Below, in pieces: positions 52,023 to 60,178 of a DNA stretch of 62,529 nt. Source of the stretch: a virus. The position numbers and the translations under genes are program-made. The stretch lies in the IMG/VR virus record IMGVR_UViG_3300008952_000043, positions 1-62,529 of that record. One strand, written 5' to 3'. The number at the start of each line of letters is the position of its first letter. Positions within the stretch are counted from its first letter, which is position 1. The notes beneath the pieces are model-generated. The model was given only the letters and a program-made list of their open reading frames with translations. It searched no databases and had not been told where the DNA came from.

Positions 52023-52835
52023 ATGAAGCATCCGAACGAGTATTGGCTTAGATACATGCTGGTGTTCTCGGATTTGTCCATAGAGCAGGTATGCGAAGCG
52101 GCTGTTCTATATGAAATGCAGGAACCGGATTCTGATTATTTGTTGGAAATACGGAACCAGCTAGAGCGGACAAAGCCGAGCCCATTTCGCATGGACTTTT
52201 CGGACACACGAAAGTGGGTCCGTAGGCAGCGCATCATGTCTTTGGCTAAAGAAGACAAGTACGCAGTGCAAGCTAGGGACATACTTGGAAATACAAAAGT
52301 TCGCCCTGTCCTCGAAGCCCTTCTTACTGCGGATACACCAATTGCCCAGATCCCTGAGTATATAAAGAGTCTTACCGGTCAGGTTGTTTCAAAGCGCGTA
52401 CTGAACATGTACGCGCATTACTTTTGGAATCGGTCGCTCCTGTCCACTAGCCAGTGGTATGAGTACTTGAGGGGCCATGATAATGGGCGCATGCTCAGGT
52501 CTTGCTACAACCGTGGTGAGGCTTTTGCTTTATGGAAGCTTGGCTACAAGTTAGAACTATCTCAGCAGGACGTTATTCGTGACCTATTCCATGAGTCATC
52601 GATGCGCTTTTTCGAGACCTCTGAAATGCCCAACGGTAAAGAAACGGCCATGACAGCAAAGCTGTGGGCAGAGAACATTTTTAGAGCTACAGAGGAGATG
52701 AACCGGACAGGTGACGCAGTCAGTCAAGTAATTGACGGGCTAAGAGACATTGCAATTAAACTAGGTAAGCGGGAAATCTCCAGCGTAGAAGAGCTTGGCG
52801 ACGTTACCGAAGGTGGTACTGATGATCCCAAGTAA
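52023..52835 (+). CDS. Hypothetical helical virion-block protein
   Basis: 270 residues from ATG, 5 nt after the previous stop; ribosome binding sequence is poor. Predicted mainly helical: EYWLRYMLVFSDLSIEQVCEAAVLYEMQ, TRKWVRRQRIMSLAKEDKYAV, and an MNRTGDAVSQVIDGLRDIAIKL section near the end. Its size and helicity could fit a terminase small-subunit or neck protein, but there is no visible signature. Its stop overlaps the next gene by 14 nt. Confidence 0.55.
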   Translation: MKHPNEYWLRYMLVFSDLSIEQVCEAAVLYEMQEPDSDYLLEIRNQLERTKPSPFRMDFSDTRKWVRRQRIMSLAKEDKYAVQARDILGNTKVRPVLEALLTADTPIAQIPEYIKSLTGQVVSKRVLNMYAHYFWNRSLLSTSQWYEYLRGHDNGRMLRSCYNRGEAFALWKLGYKLELSQQDVIRDLFHESSMRFFETSEMPNGKETAMTAKLWAENIFRATEEMNRTGDAVSQVIDGLRDIAIKLGKREISSVEELGDVTEGGTDDPK

Positions 52836-53142
52836 CGTTATAATTGAACCCGTGATTTTCACGGAATCCAAGACCAAGGTTCCAGGTGTTCGGGTGGAGT
52901 ACTACATCTACGAGAGCGGGGTAAAGTTTCATATTTGGGCTGACCCCGAGTTCCCTGACTGTCTTGAGTCCTGTATAAAAGAAGCATGGTCTAAATTCCC
53001 GGAAAAGTCTGTGATTGCAGAGTACGTGCCAGAAGTAGATAGCTGGTACGGGGAATTGAAGAATATTACTGTTGGCATATCTGACGTGCTTGCAGAAAGC
53101 CTTATCGCTAAGGTTGATAAGGAGGTATCCAAACATGGCTAA
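52822..53142 (+). CDS. Hypothetical virion-block protein
   Basis: 106 residues; ATG 52822 with AAGGTGG upstream, overlapping the previous gene. Compact alpha/beta (NVIIEPVIFTESKTKVPGVRVEYYIYESG, then FHIWADPEFPDCLESCIKEAW), ending in a Lys/Val/Asp-rich helix. Its end overlaps the next ATG by 8 nt. No family recognised; may be a tail completion or connector protein. Confidence 0.58.
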   Translation: MIPSNVIIEPVIFTESKTKVPGVRVEYYIYESGVKFHIWADPEFPDCLESCIKEAWSKFPEKSVIAEYVPEVDSWYGELKNITVGISDVLAESLIAKVDKEVSKHG

Positions 53143-53926
53143 ACGACAAGAGGCCCCTGGGTATCTGACAACCTTAGGCAAAGCCGCTCCCTTTTTTCTT
53201 GCTAAGTCCGTTTTGGGAGATCTTCCAAAAGGTGGGATTGAGAAAGCAATCGAGTTGAAACTAGGTCCCAAGAAGGTACCCCTACGGAAGGGCTTCATGA
53301 AGGGGATTTCTGGTAGGGGCTCTGGCCGTGCGATTGGGGCAATGAGCGGAATTGTCACTGCTCCCCTATACCTAAAGAGTCTTAGCCTCTTAAAGTCTAA
53401 GAAGAAGAGCGACCGCAAGAAGGGGCTGGCCCTCCTAGTAGGGGTTACGAGCACTTTCACAGTACAGAAGGGGATGCTTGAGAGCATCGGTGAGCAGGGT
53501 GGAATCTCGAAAGCTATTCGACGCCGAGTTAGTCGCCTCCCTGCTAAAGCTTCTGGCACTTCTTTGAAGAAGGCCCTCGGTCTTGGGGTGGGCAGGCTCT
53601 CCTATAAGATCCCTTCCGCTTTGATTATGGCGAAGGGCCTCACAAGCGGTGGCGGCAAAGGCAAGGGTAAGAAGAATAAAGCTCTTATGTCCGCTGCCTT
53701 GGGCGGGGCTGGGGCTGGTGCGCTTAGCCGTGCGGGCGATACCATCATTAAGGAACTTACCGCGAAGTCAACCAGCAAGGCGTACAAGTTCAACCCAGGC
53801 ATCTTCGGCAAGAAGATGATGGCGGGTGGTGTAGGCGGTGCAGCAGCAGGGGCGCTCGGTGGGCTAGTCCTATCCAAAGCGATTTCTGCAGCGAACAAGT
53901 CCTTGTCCGGTGGTAAGAAGAAGTGA
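53135..53926 (+). CDS. Basic Gly/Ala-rich protein with glycine-zipper segments
   Basis: 263 residues; ATG 53135 with AAGGAGG 7-8 nt upstream (the longer reading frame extends into the upstream gene). Very Lys/Arg-rich (SLLKSKKKSDRKKG, GKGKGKKNKALM) with glycine-zipper-like hydrophobic segments AALGGAGAGALSRAG and AGGVGGAAAGALGGLVLSKAI near the C-terminus. Such composition suggests an internal head or membrane-inserting ejection protein. Its stop overlaps the helicase GTG by 4 nt, so the two are co-translated. Confidence 0.68.
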   Translation: MAKRQEAPGYLTTLGKAAPFFLAKSVLGDLPKGGIEKAIELKLGPKKVPLRKGFMKGISGRGSGRAIGAMSGIVTAPLYLKSLSLLKSKKKSDRKKGLALLVGVTSTFTVQKGMLESIGEQGGISKAIRRRVSRLPAKASGTSLKKALGLGVGRLSYKIPSALIMAKGLTSGGGKGKGKKNKALMSAALGGAGAGALSRAGDTIIKELTAKSTSKAYKFNPGIFGKKMMAGGVGGAAAGALGGLVLSKAISAANKSLSGGKKK

Positions 53927-55710
53927 GGTTTTTCCTTAAATGCGCCGCCGAGGTCGCTCAGGAAGTGCAACACGGTACGGGTATTCCCGCGCTTAAAGAG
54001 TGGTTTAAACCGTATGAGCACCAAGCAAAAGCGATAGAGCGTCTGTACGCAAATAAGGGAAAAATGATTCTCGCCCACGAGATGGGCACGGGGAAAACCG
54101 CTACAAGCATTTACGGATTTGAGAAGCTACGTCACGATGGGAAAGCAAAGAAGGCGCTAGTAGTTGTTCCCTCTGGCTTACGGGCCAACTTTGCGGATGG
54201 CGGTGTTCGAAAGTTCACCACTAGCAGCGTTCAGATTGTTGGCTCGCCTGCTGAAGTTCGGAAGAAGGACGGCTACGTACGCCCAGGTAGCGAGGGCAAC
54301 GCTGATTACACAATCATAAGCTACGCCCAGTTTCGGAAGGACCCAAAAGGGTTCATGGAGCGAACCGGGGCTGACACTCTGATTTTAGATGAGTTCCACA
54401 AGACTAGAAATGAATCCGCATCAACGTTTAAAGCGGCAGTAGAGGCTCGAAGGTACGCGGTCAACTTCATGGGGCTGACAGCCTCTTTGATCAACAACCG
54501 CCCTTCTGAAATTGCCTCGTTGATGACCATCTCCGAGAACAACCGAGAGATGACGCCCCAGCAATTCAGACGAAGGTTCACCAAGACTGTTGGGACAGCA
54601 AAGGGTTTTGGTGGTGGGAAGAAGAAGATTCGCGGCTACCAGCGGGTTGAGGAGCTAAAGGCCCGGACACAACCGAGAATAGACTACATTGAGACGGGTG
54701 ATCTTAAGGGCAAAACGATGCCCCGGAAGGATGTGCGGAATGTGGACGTGGAGATGTCCCCCGCACAGTACGATCTATACCAGCTAGCTCTGGATAAGCA
54801 TCCAGCGATTAAAGAGATGCTTATGCGTAGAGACAAGAACATCACCGTCAAGGATGCGAAGTTCATCTTCGCCCAGATCGCGGCGGCTCGACAGGTTGCT
54901 AACTCTGTGCACACCGGAAGATCAGACGTGACTGCAGCGCAATCCGCTCAGCAGACACCAAAGGCTAAAAAGGTACTGGATGACACGGCGCAGCATCTCA
55001 CAGAGAAGCCCGACAACAAGGTTGTCCTGTACAGCAACTTGGTACGTGGTGGTGTGGACGTCCTATCTGCTGGCCTAAAAGCTCGCGGTATCGATCATGC
55101 CGTGTTTGTTGGCAAAGGAACAACCGTTGGTGAGAACAAGGTCACTGCCCTGACAAGACAACAGGGAGTGAAGGACTACCAAGCAGGCAAGAAGAAAGTA
55201 ATCATCCTAAGCGGTGCTGGTGCGGAAGGCCTCGACCTGAAGAACTCTACTGCGTTTTACGCGTTGGACGGGCACTTCAACCCGCAACGGATTCTTCAGG
55301 CGGAAGCCCGTGCCCGTAGACTCGGTGGGCAGCAACACCGTGCCGTTGAGAACCGGGCGGTAGATGTTCGACGGTACAGAAGTACTGTGCCCAAGGCAGC
55401 TAGACCAGGATTTATTGGTCGAGCGATGGGTAAGAAGACCCCCCAAACCACAGACGAATGGATGTACGGAGTTGCTGGGCGAAAGTTCAAGCAGCAGAAG
55501 GACTTCTACACAGCCTTTAAAAAGCCTACTAAATTTATCTATAAGTATAGAGACAACACAACAGGGAAGATGCGTTATGTTTACCCGAAACAAAAGGCCC
55601 CAAAACAAGGGTTCTTCAGTAAATTATTTGGAGGTAAATCGCCTTCTAGACCAACTCCAAGCCAAACTAGCCAGCACTCAGCCACCCAGGCTGCGGTTAG
55701 CGCAAGCTGA
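53923..55710 (+). CDS. SNF2-family SF2 helicase within the virion block
   Basis: 595 residues from GTG. Motif I HEMGTGKTAT (53-61), motif II LILDEFHKTRN (DEFH at 156-159), motif III GLTASLINNRP, motif V LSGAGAEGLDLKNS and motif VI QAEARARRLGG (459-469). A SNF2-type middle gap and a basic Lys/Gly-rich tail follow (GFFSKLFGGKSPSRP). Phage DNA translocases of this type are usually in replication operons; this one is among structural genes, just after a basic Gly-zipper protein and before terminase. It may be packaged with the DNA to clear host proteins, or act in packaging; either is inference. Confidence 0.9.
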   Translation: MRFFLKCAAEVAQEVQHGTGIPALKEWFKPYEHQAKAIERLYANKGKMILAHEMGTGKTATSIYGFEKLRHDGKAKKALVVVPSGLRANFADGGVRKFTTSSVQIVGSPAEVRKKDGYVRPGSEGNADYTIISYAQFRKDPKGFMERTGADTLILDEFHKTRNESASTFKAAVEARRYAVNFMGLTASLINNRPSEIASLMTISENNREMTPQQFRRRFTKTVGTAKGFGGGKKKIRGYQRVEELKARTQPRIDYIETGDLKGKTMPRKDVRNVDVEMSPAQYDLYQLALDKHPAIKEMLMRRDKNITVKDAKFIFAQIAAARQVANSVHTGRSDVTAAQSAQQTPKAKKVLDDTAQHLTEKPDNKVVLYSNLVRGGVDVLSAGLKARGIDHAVFVGKGTTVGENKVTALTRQQGVKDYQAGKKKVIILSGAGAEGLDLKNSTAFYALDGHFNPQRILQAEARARRLGGQQHRAVENRAVDVRRYRSTVPKAARPGFIGRAMGKKTPQTTDEWMYGVAGRKFKQQKDFYTAFKKPTKFIYKYRDNTTGKMRYVYPKQKAPKQGFFSKLFGGKSPSRPTPSQTSQHSATQAAVSAS

Positions 55711-55849
55711 TGAACGCTGCGTAACCTGTAAACAGTTCATCTACTCGGCTGGCAGAGCCCATTCTGGGGATGGGGAGTGTACAGAGTACCGCACGTTCGT
55801 GCGAGCAGACTTTGTGTGTGATAGCTATATTAACGAGGACGCAGAGTGA
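55577..55849 (+). CDS. Small four-Cys protein overlapping the helicase 3' end
   Basis: 90 residues from ATG 55577 with AGGGAAG 8 nt upstream, so the first 45 codons lie in a second frame inside the helicase's C-terminal tail. The second half carries CVTCKQF at 48-54, Cys68 and Cys81 (ADFVCDSYI), a Cys-x2-Cys-x16-Cys-x12-Cys arrangement suitable for a zinc or iron-sulfur site. Start choice is uncertain because alternative GTG/TTG codons exist. It ends before the antisense gene, overlapping its stop by 20 nt. Confidence 0.55.
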   Translation: MFTRNKRPQNKGSSVNYLEVNRLLDQLQAKLASTQPPRLRLAQADERCVTCKQFIYSAGRAHSGDGECTEYRTFVRADFVCDSYINEDAE

Positions 55850-56063
55850 TTTTCACAAGCCCTCTTTTTGTATTTATGGAGACCCTGGCTCTCGGTATGT
55901 ATTCACCAATGAACTCTTTTAAGAGCTTTTTATTATGTTGTGATATTGGGGGCCACAGCTTAAGAACGTATGTGTTCTCGGCATCTTCTTTATAGGAAAC
56001 AAGGTCGTTTCCAAGTGCCCTAGATAAGGAACCCACTAAACTAGTTACGGTATCTTTGATCAT
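55830..56063 (-). CDS. Antisense small protein between helicase and terminase
   Basis: 77 residues on the minus strand; ATG at 56063 shares a CATG with the terminase start on the other strand. The sequence looks protein-like rather than a shadow (ENTYVLKLWPPISQHNKKLL; YIPRARVSINTKRGLVKITL), and the plus strand has no frame in 55850-56061. The ribosome binding site is weak. It could control or be controlled by the divergent terminase gene. Unknown family. An upstream in-frame start at 56144 would run into the terminase coding region. Confidence 0.5.
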   Translation of the reverse strand: MIKDTVTSLVGSLSRALGNDLVSYKEDAENTYVLKLWPPISQHNKKLLKEFIGEYIPRARVSINTKRGLVKITLRPR

Positions 56064-57705
56064 GTCTTTACTCGATGAACAATCAGCAGCTTTTGAGAGG
56101 GATAATAATCTCTTTCCTAGCGAGTTTGTATCATCTTTCTTCAATATGCCCAGCTTGGGAGAGTTGGAGCATTTTTCGTTTAAAGGCAGGCGTTACCTGA
56201 TCCCTATCTATGACACACCTTCCCAGAGACTGCTTCTTCAGTGTGGCCGACAGGTAGAGAAGAGCACAACCCTAGGGAATATTACGCTAACATACTCGAC
56301 TTTGAGAAGGCACTTTAGGTCGCTGTTCGTAAGCCCCACTCAGCAGCAGACTGAAACATTCTCAAGGGATAGGATACAGACACCTATAGAACTCTCCCCC
56401 ACACTACAAACTTTTGCAGAGGGAGCGAATACCAAGAACAACGTTCTGTACAAGAAGTATGTGACAGGCTCAGACATCACTATGCGGTATGCCTTTTTAC
56501 ACGCAGATCGCGTGCGCGGTATCTCTGCTGACATGCTTTTGTTGGATGAGATTCAGGACATCCTTACAGACATCATCCCAATTATTGAGGAGGCGTTGTC
56601 GCACTCCCCGTTCAAGATTCTTCGCTACTCCGGTACGCCGAAGAGCTTGGACAACACCATCAGCTACTATTGGAACCAATTCAGCACCCAAAATGAGTGG
56701 GTTGTTCCATGTGAGGGCTGTAACACTTGGAATGTTCTGGGAGAAGACAACATTGGTGCCCAGGGGTTGATCTGTAAAAAATGCGGGAGGGCCATACATG
56801 CGGATCATCCAAGGGCTCAATGGGCGTCCATGCGGTCACCCCAATGGCTGAAGCACCCACCGGTTACGACGCCTTTTGAGGGGTACAGAATCCCACAGTT
56901 AATTGCTCCTTGGGTGCGTTGGGACGATATTCTCGATAAAAGGAAACGGTACAGTCGCGCTCAGTTTTTTAATGAGGTTTTGGGCGTTGGTTACGATTCT
57001 GGTGAGAAACCTATCAACAAGGAATCTCTGATAAAGTGCTGTAATCAAGAACGACCAAACACACTGGAGTTCGCGACTAAATTCGTTAAGGGCCGTAATC
57101 GAAAAGTCTATCTAGGGATTGATTGGGGTACAGGAGAGAATACTTATTCCGTACTTGTTGCTGGGTGTTATATCGGCCGCATCTTTACTATCATCTACTG
57201 TAGACGGTATGAGGGTGAAGACGGCAGTCCAGAAAACCTTATGAACGACATTGCCAAGCTGATGGATAGATTCGAAGTTCGCATAGCTGGGGTTGACTAC
57301 GGGGGTGGATTTGACCGTAATGACCGGCTGATAAGGCAGTTTGGGATTGCCCGTGTTGCGAGGTATCAGTACGTAAATGCTAAGAGAATCTACTTCGACA
57401 AAAGCCTCCATAGGTTTATGGTTAATAGGACGGAGGCGTTGATGGCGGTTATTAACGCAATTAATCGTGAGGACGAATTAGCCTTCCCTAAATGGGAAGA
57501 TTTTGAAACACCCTTTGGAAGCGACCTCTTATCTGTATTTACAGAGTACAACGAGGCGCGAAGAACGACTATTATTAATAGGACACCGGGTACAACAGAT
57601 GATACTTTGCACGCAATTACCTACTGTTTTCTGGCGTCTATGATAGAACACCCAAGACCTGATATTATTAGCCCGTCAGGGGATGATAAGCATGATAGAG
57701 GTTAG
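56062..57705 (+). CDS. terL: Terminase large subunit
   Basis: 547 residues from ATG 56062; no good ribosome binding site. ATPase: CGRQVEKST (61-69), where the P-loop glycine before Lys is Glu, and Walker B MLLLDE (Asp162, Glu163). A zinc site CEGC (217-220) and CKKC (238-241) separates the domains. The nuclease domain has LGIDWGTGEN (Asp354), AGVDYGGGFD (Asp412) and TTDDTLHAI (Asp513/514), the expected acidic triad. It pumps DNA into the head through the portal and cuts concatemers. Confidence 0.93.
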   Translation: MSLLDEQSAAFERDNNLFPSEFVSSFFNMPSLGELEHFSFKGRRYLIPIYDTPSQRLLLQCGRQVEKSTTLGNITLTYSTLRRHFRSLFVSPTQQQTETFSRDRIQTPIELSPTLQTFAEGANTKNNVLYKKYVTGSDITMRYAFLHADRVRGISADMLLLDEIQDILTDIIPIIEEALSHSPFKILRYSGTPKSLDNTISYYWNQFSTQNEWVVPCEGCNTWNVLGEDNIGAQGLICKKCGRAIHADHPRAQWASMRSPQWLKHPPVTTPFEGYRIPQLIAPWVRWDDILDKRKRYSRAQFFNEVLGVGYDSGEKPINKESLIKCCNQERPNTLEFATKFVKGRNRKVYLGIDWGTGENTYSVLVAGCYIGRIFTIIYCRRYEGEDGSPENLMNDIAKLMDRFEVRIAGVDYGGGFDRNDRLIRQFGIARVARYQYVNAKRIYFDKSLHRFMVNRTEALMAVINAINREDELAFPKWEDFETPFGSDLLSVFTEYNEARRTTIINRTPGTTDDTLHAITYCFLASMIEHPRPDIISPSGDDKHDRG

Positions 57706-57707
57706 TC

Positions 57708-58802
57708 ATGAGCGAATTTGAACAGTACTTGTCCACAAAAGAAGACGCAGGGGTTACGCCCCATGAGTTGCGAAAAATGGGGGCGACCGCTGCGCATGCG
57801 TACATTCAGGAACAAAAGCCTCTGAATGACAGCATCCTTGAGATGGTTAAAACCAGCAGCTTAAACCTAGAGCAGGTTAGGCGGATTGTTGAATACGCAA
57901 ACAACGACACGTTTGGACACTTGTTCAAGGCTGGGCATGAGAAGAATATCACCTTCCCAATGGCTGACGCGTCAATTGTTATGCAGAAGAAGGGAGAAAC
58001 CATGTCTAAGGTTGCTTCAAGAAAAGTGCTTCCACGGGGACACTATATCCCTGGGCAGGAGTACGTAGACTTAGATGAAGCCTTTGGCGCAAAGGATTTC
58101 GAGAAGGCCGCAGAGGCTTCTGGTATTTCTGATTCTGAACGACACCGTTTAGGGGTAAAGTTTCTTGACCTAAGGGTGGCTCGTGAAAACCACGCGTCTG
58201 ACGTGGACATTTTGGCAGACACCTTTGCGGTAAAACTTTCAGCCCTAAAAGACCTATGCAAAGAGGCGCAGGCCGAAGGGTACTCCACCAGCACAATTGG
58301 TGCTGCCATTGAAGACGCCAACCCCTCTGAGGGCCTACTCGATGTTATTGAGATTGACTTTGGGGATAGGCTTGTAGAGTTCGGATGCAAAGAGAAGTTG
58401 GCCTTCCAGGGAATGGCAGTTATGCCAGGGAACCCAATTACTGGGCTGACCCAGGATTTAGAGGGTGTTTCTGGAAAGCTTGTGACTGCTCAGCAGTCTA
58501 TGCATCGCGTACAGACTTCGATGACAGAACTTCTTGGGATTCTTCGTGGGCCAGACCCAGGCCACACAATGGCCAGTGGATTGTTCAATCCAGGCGGTAT
58601 GGGTTCACAACCCGCCCCTCCACCTACCGGTGCAGCACCTGCCGCGCCGCCCTCCGGTGGTCCTCCTGCAGGAATGCCCTCCTCTCCTCCCCCTGAGGCT
58701 GCTGCTGCACCTGCGGGAGGGCCACCCCCTTCCCAGGGACCAGTATCTGGAGGCGCTCCCGGTGGCAAGGGCTTGGGTGCACTGTTTGGGGGTAAACGGT
58801 AA
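57708..58802 (+). CDS. Virion protein with Pro/Gly/Ala-rich tail
   Basis: 364 residues; ATG with GAGG upstream. The N-terminal ~280 residues are helical (LNLEQVRRIVEYANNDTFGHLF is a characteristic stretch I associate with phage head/neck proteins), followed by alpha/beta material (GLLDVIEIDFGDRL). The C-terminal ~80 residues are Pro/Gly/Ala low complexity (GPPPSQGPVSGGAPGG). It directly follows the terminase gene. Structural role inferred. Tail disorder is typical of internal or flexible linkers. Confidence 0.62.
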   Translation: MSEFEQYLSTKEDAGVTPHELRKMGATAAHAYIQEQKPLNDSILEMVKTSSLNLEQVRRIVEYANNDTFGHLFKAGHEKNITFPMADASIVMQKKGETMSKVASRKVLPRGHYIPGQEYVDLDEAFGAKDFEKAAEASGISDSERHRLGVKFLDLRVARENHASDVDILADTFAVKLSALKDLCKEAQAEGYSTSTIGAAIEDANPSEGLLDVIEIDFGDRLVEFGCKEKLAFQGMAVMPGNPITGLTQDLEGVSGKLVTAQQSMHRVQTSMTELLGILRGPDPGHTMASGLFNPGGMGSQPAPPPTGAAPAAPPSGGPPAGMPSSPPPEAAAAPAGGPPPSQGPVSGGAPGGKGLGALFGGKR

Positions 58803-59461
58803 TGGAAGATCGTTTAGCCAAAGCGTGGGCAACATTAGGGAGTAATGCGGGACCACCGGTTGATCTGGAGAAGCTCGCCATTGGCGGGCTCGTCAGTGGT
58901 GGCCTCCGTCTTGCTGGCCGTGGTAGGGGCGCATTAAGAGCGGTTCCGGGTGTTGCGCGTCAAGTAGCTCGGCCTGTCTTACAACGGGGCGCACAAATAG
59001 CGGGCGCTGGTGTAGCGTTGGCTCCGGTGGCGATGCGGGGCCTCTCCCATGTGGCTCCAGCAGCTAGGCAAGTTGCGACCCACGCACCCGGAGCAGCCGC
59101 GCATGGTAGTAGAGGACTAGCTCTTGTAGACCCGAAGGGTCAACCTGCCCCACCTTCTATGGGCGCGATGCCAAGCCCAGCTTCTCGCGCCTCGGCGGAT
59201 CTAAAGAAAAGCCTTTTTGATTCCGCAGCCCCTGATCAGATAGGAACCCAGGGTTCGGGCAGGCCTAGAAGAAGGGCGGCAAACGACAAAAGAAGAAGAT
59301 TAGTCGTGCCCGGTGGCAGCACCCCTCCCGCACGTGGTGGTTTTGGTTCCAGCCCTGGCCCCGCAAGAGGGGGCGCTGCTGAAGAGACTCAGCGGCAGTT
59401 GGACGCTAGTCTCCGTGGCACAGTAATCCCCGCTTCTGCTAGAAACAGAGGTTTCGTATGA
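58802..59461 (+). CDS. Basic Gly/Ala/Pro/Arg-rich protein, possible internal head protein
   Basis: 219 residues; ATG overlaps the preceding stop (TAATG). A positively charged, low-complexity protein with an Ala/Gly hydrophobic region (IGGLVSGGLRLAGRGRGALRAVPGV, AQIAGAGVALAPVAMRG) and Arg-rich stretches (GRPRRRAANDKRRR). No defined domain. Similar composition to several neighbours, suggesting a set of DNA- or membrane-associated internal proteins. Confidence 0.6.
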   Translation: MEDRLAKAWATLGSNAGPPVDLEKLAIGGLVSGGLRLAGRGRGALRAVPGVARQVARPVLQRGAQIAGAGVALAPVAMRGLSHVAPAARQVATHAPGAAAHGSRGLALVDPKGQPAPPSMGAMPSPASRASADLKKSLFDSAAPDQIGTQGSGRPRRRAANDKRRRLVVPGGSTPPARGGFGSSPGPARGGAAEETQRQLDASLRGTVIPASARNRGFV

Positions 59462-60177
59462 GTTTAGTGCACACACTACCCGTGGCAAAGCGTTCGACAC
59501 TTAACGTACGTCCCCATGAGAAGCAGCAAAACAAGCACAAGCTTGCTATGGAACTTCGAAAGGTTGCTGGCCCCGGTGAACAGGCTGGGGGGTGGGTTAA
59601 TAGAAACATCCTCGATAGGAGTATCGGAGGACACTCTCTTCGGTCGGTCACCCAAGGGGTTAACCAAGGTCTGTGGTCAGGCCCCTCTGAGCTAGCTGCT
59701 ACTCCTTTTAGGAGAGGGGCCGATAAAGCCAAAGAGATCCTTTTAGGAAAGCGCTCCACGGAAGGCGTCCATGCAGGTAAACGTCTCCACTCTTTAGCAA
59801 CGGGTAATGCGGCTAAAGACATAGCGGCTGGCAATATTACACCTGTATCCAAAGAGGTCGCTGACGAGATTTTGTCTGGTAGAGCGAAGGGCCAAATAAC
59901 CAAAGGAAGTGTGGGCGGGAAAACCGTCTACTACAAAACCAAGTTTAGGCCGAAGGGTGTTGTTGGTTGGGGCATGAAAAACCCAGGCAAAATGGGCCTT
60001 GCGGCACTTGCTGCATACATGCTCTTGAAGCCAGAAGCTCGACAGACTGCTGGTAGCGTAGCTAGCGGCTTTGTACCCAGGGGTCCAAAAGGACCCACAG
60101 AAGAGTTCCAGCGGGAGTGGGCACCAAAACAACAACAATCAGCAAGGCCTGCTCTTCAGCAACAGGCATGGGGTTAA
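59458..60177 (+). CDS. Basic Gly/Lys-rich virion-block protein
   Basis: 239 residues, ATG overlapping the previous stop by 4 nt. N-terminal basic section (EKQQNKHKLAMELRKVA), a middle of mixed structure (DEILSGRAKGQITKGSVGGKTVYYK), a hydrophobic segment (KMGLAALAAYMLLK) that could cross a membrane, and a Gln-rich end. Its make-up matches the neighbouring basic proteins. Function unknown; ejection or internal head role is inference. Confidence 0.58.
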   Translation: MSLVHTLPVAKRSTLNVRPHEKQQNKHKLAMELRKVAGPGEQAGGWVNRNILDRSIGGHSLRSVTQGVNQGLWSGPSELAATPFRRGADKAKEILLGKRSTEGVHAGKRLHSLATGNAAKDIAAGNITPVSKEVADEILSGRAKGQITKGSVGGKTVYYKTKFRPKGVVGWGMKNPGKMGLAALAAYMLLKPEARQTAGSVASGFVPRGPKGPTEEFQREWAPKQQQSARPALQQQAWG

Positions 60178-60178
60178 A

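Noticed and set aside
49157-57675. Recurrent TATTATTAG-like sequences (e.g. 49159, 49994, 50928, 57663) considered as late promoters
   Set aside because: Most are inside genes and are explained by consecutive Leu or Ile codons; there is no consistent distance to starts. They could be revisited with transcript data.
56062-57705. Terminase P-loop change (Glu for Gly) as evidence of inactivation
   Set aside because: Terminase Walker A motifs vary widely, and the remaining ATPase and nuclease residues are intact.
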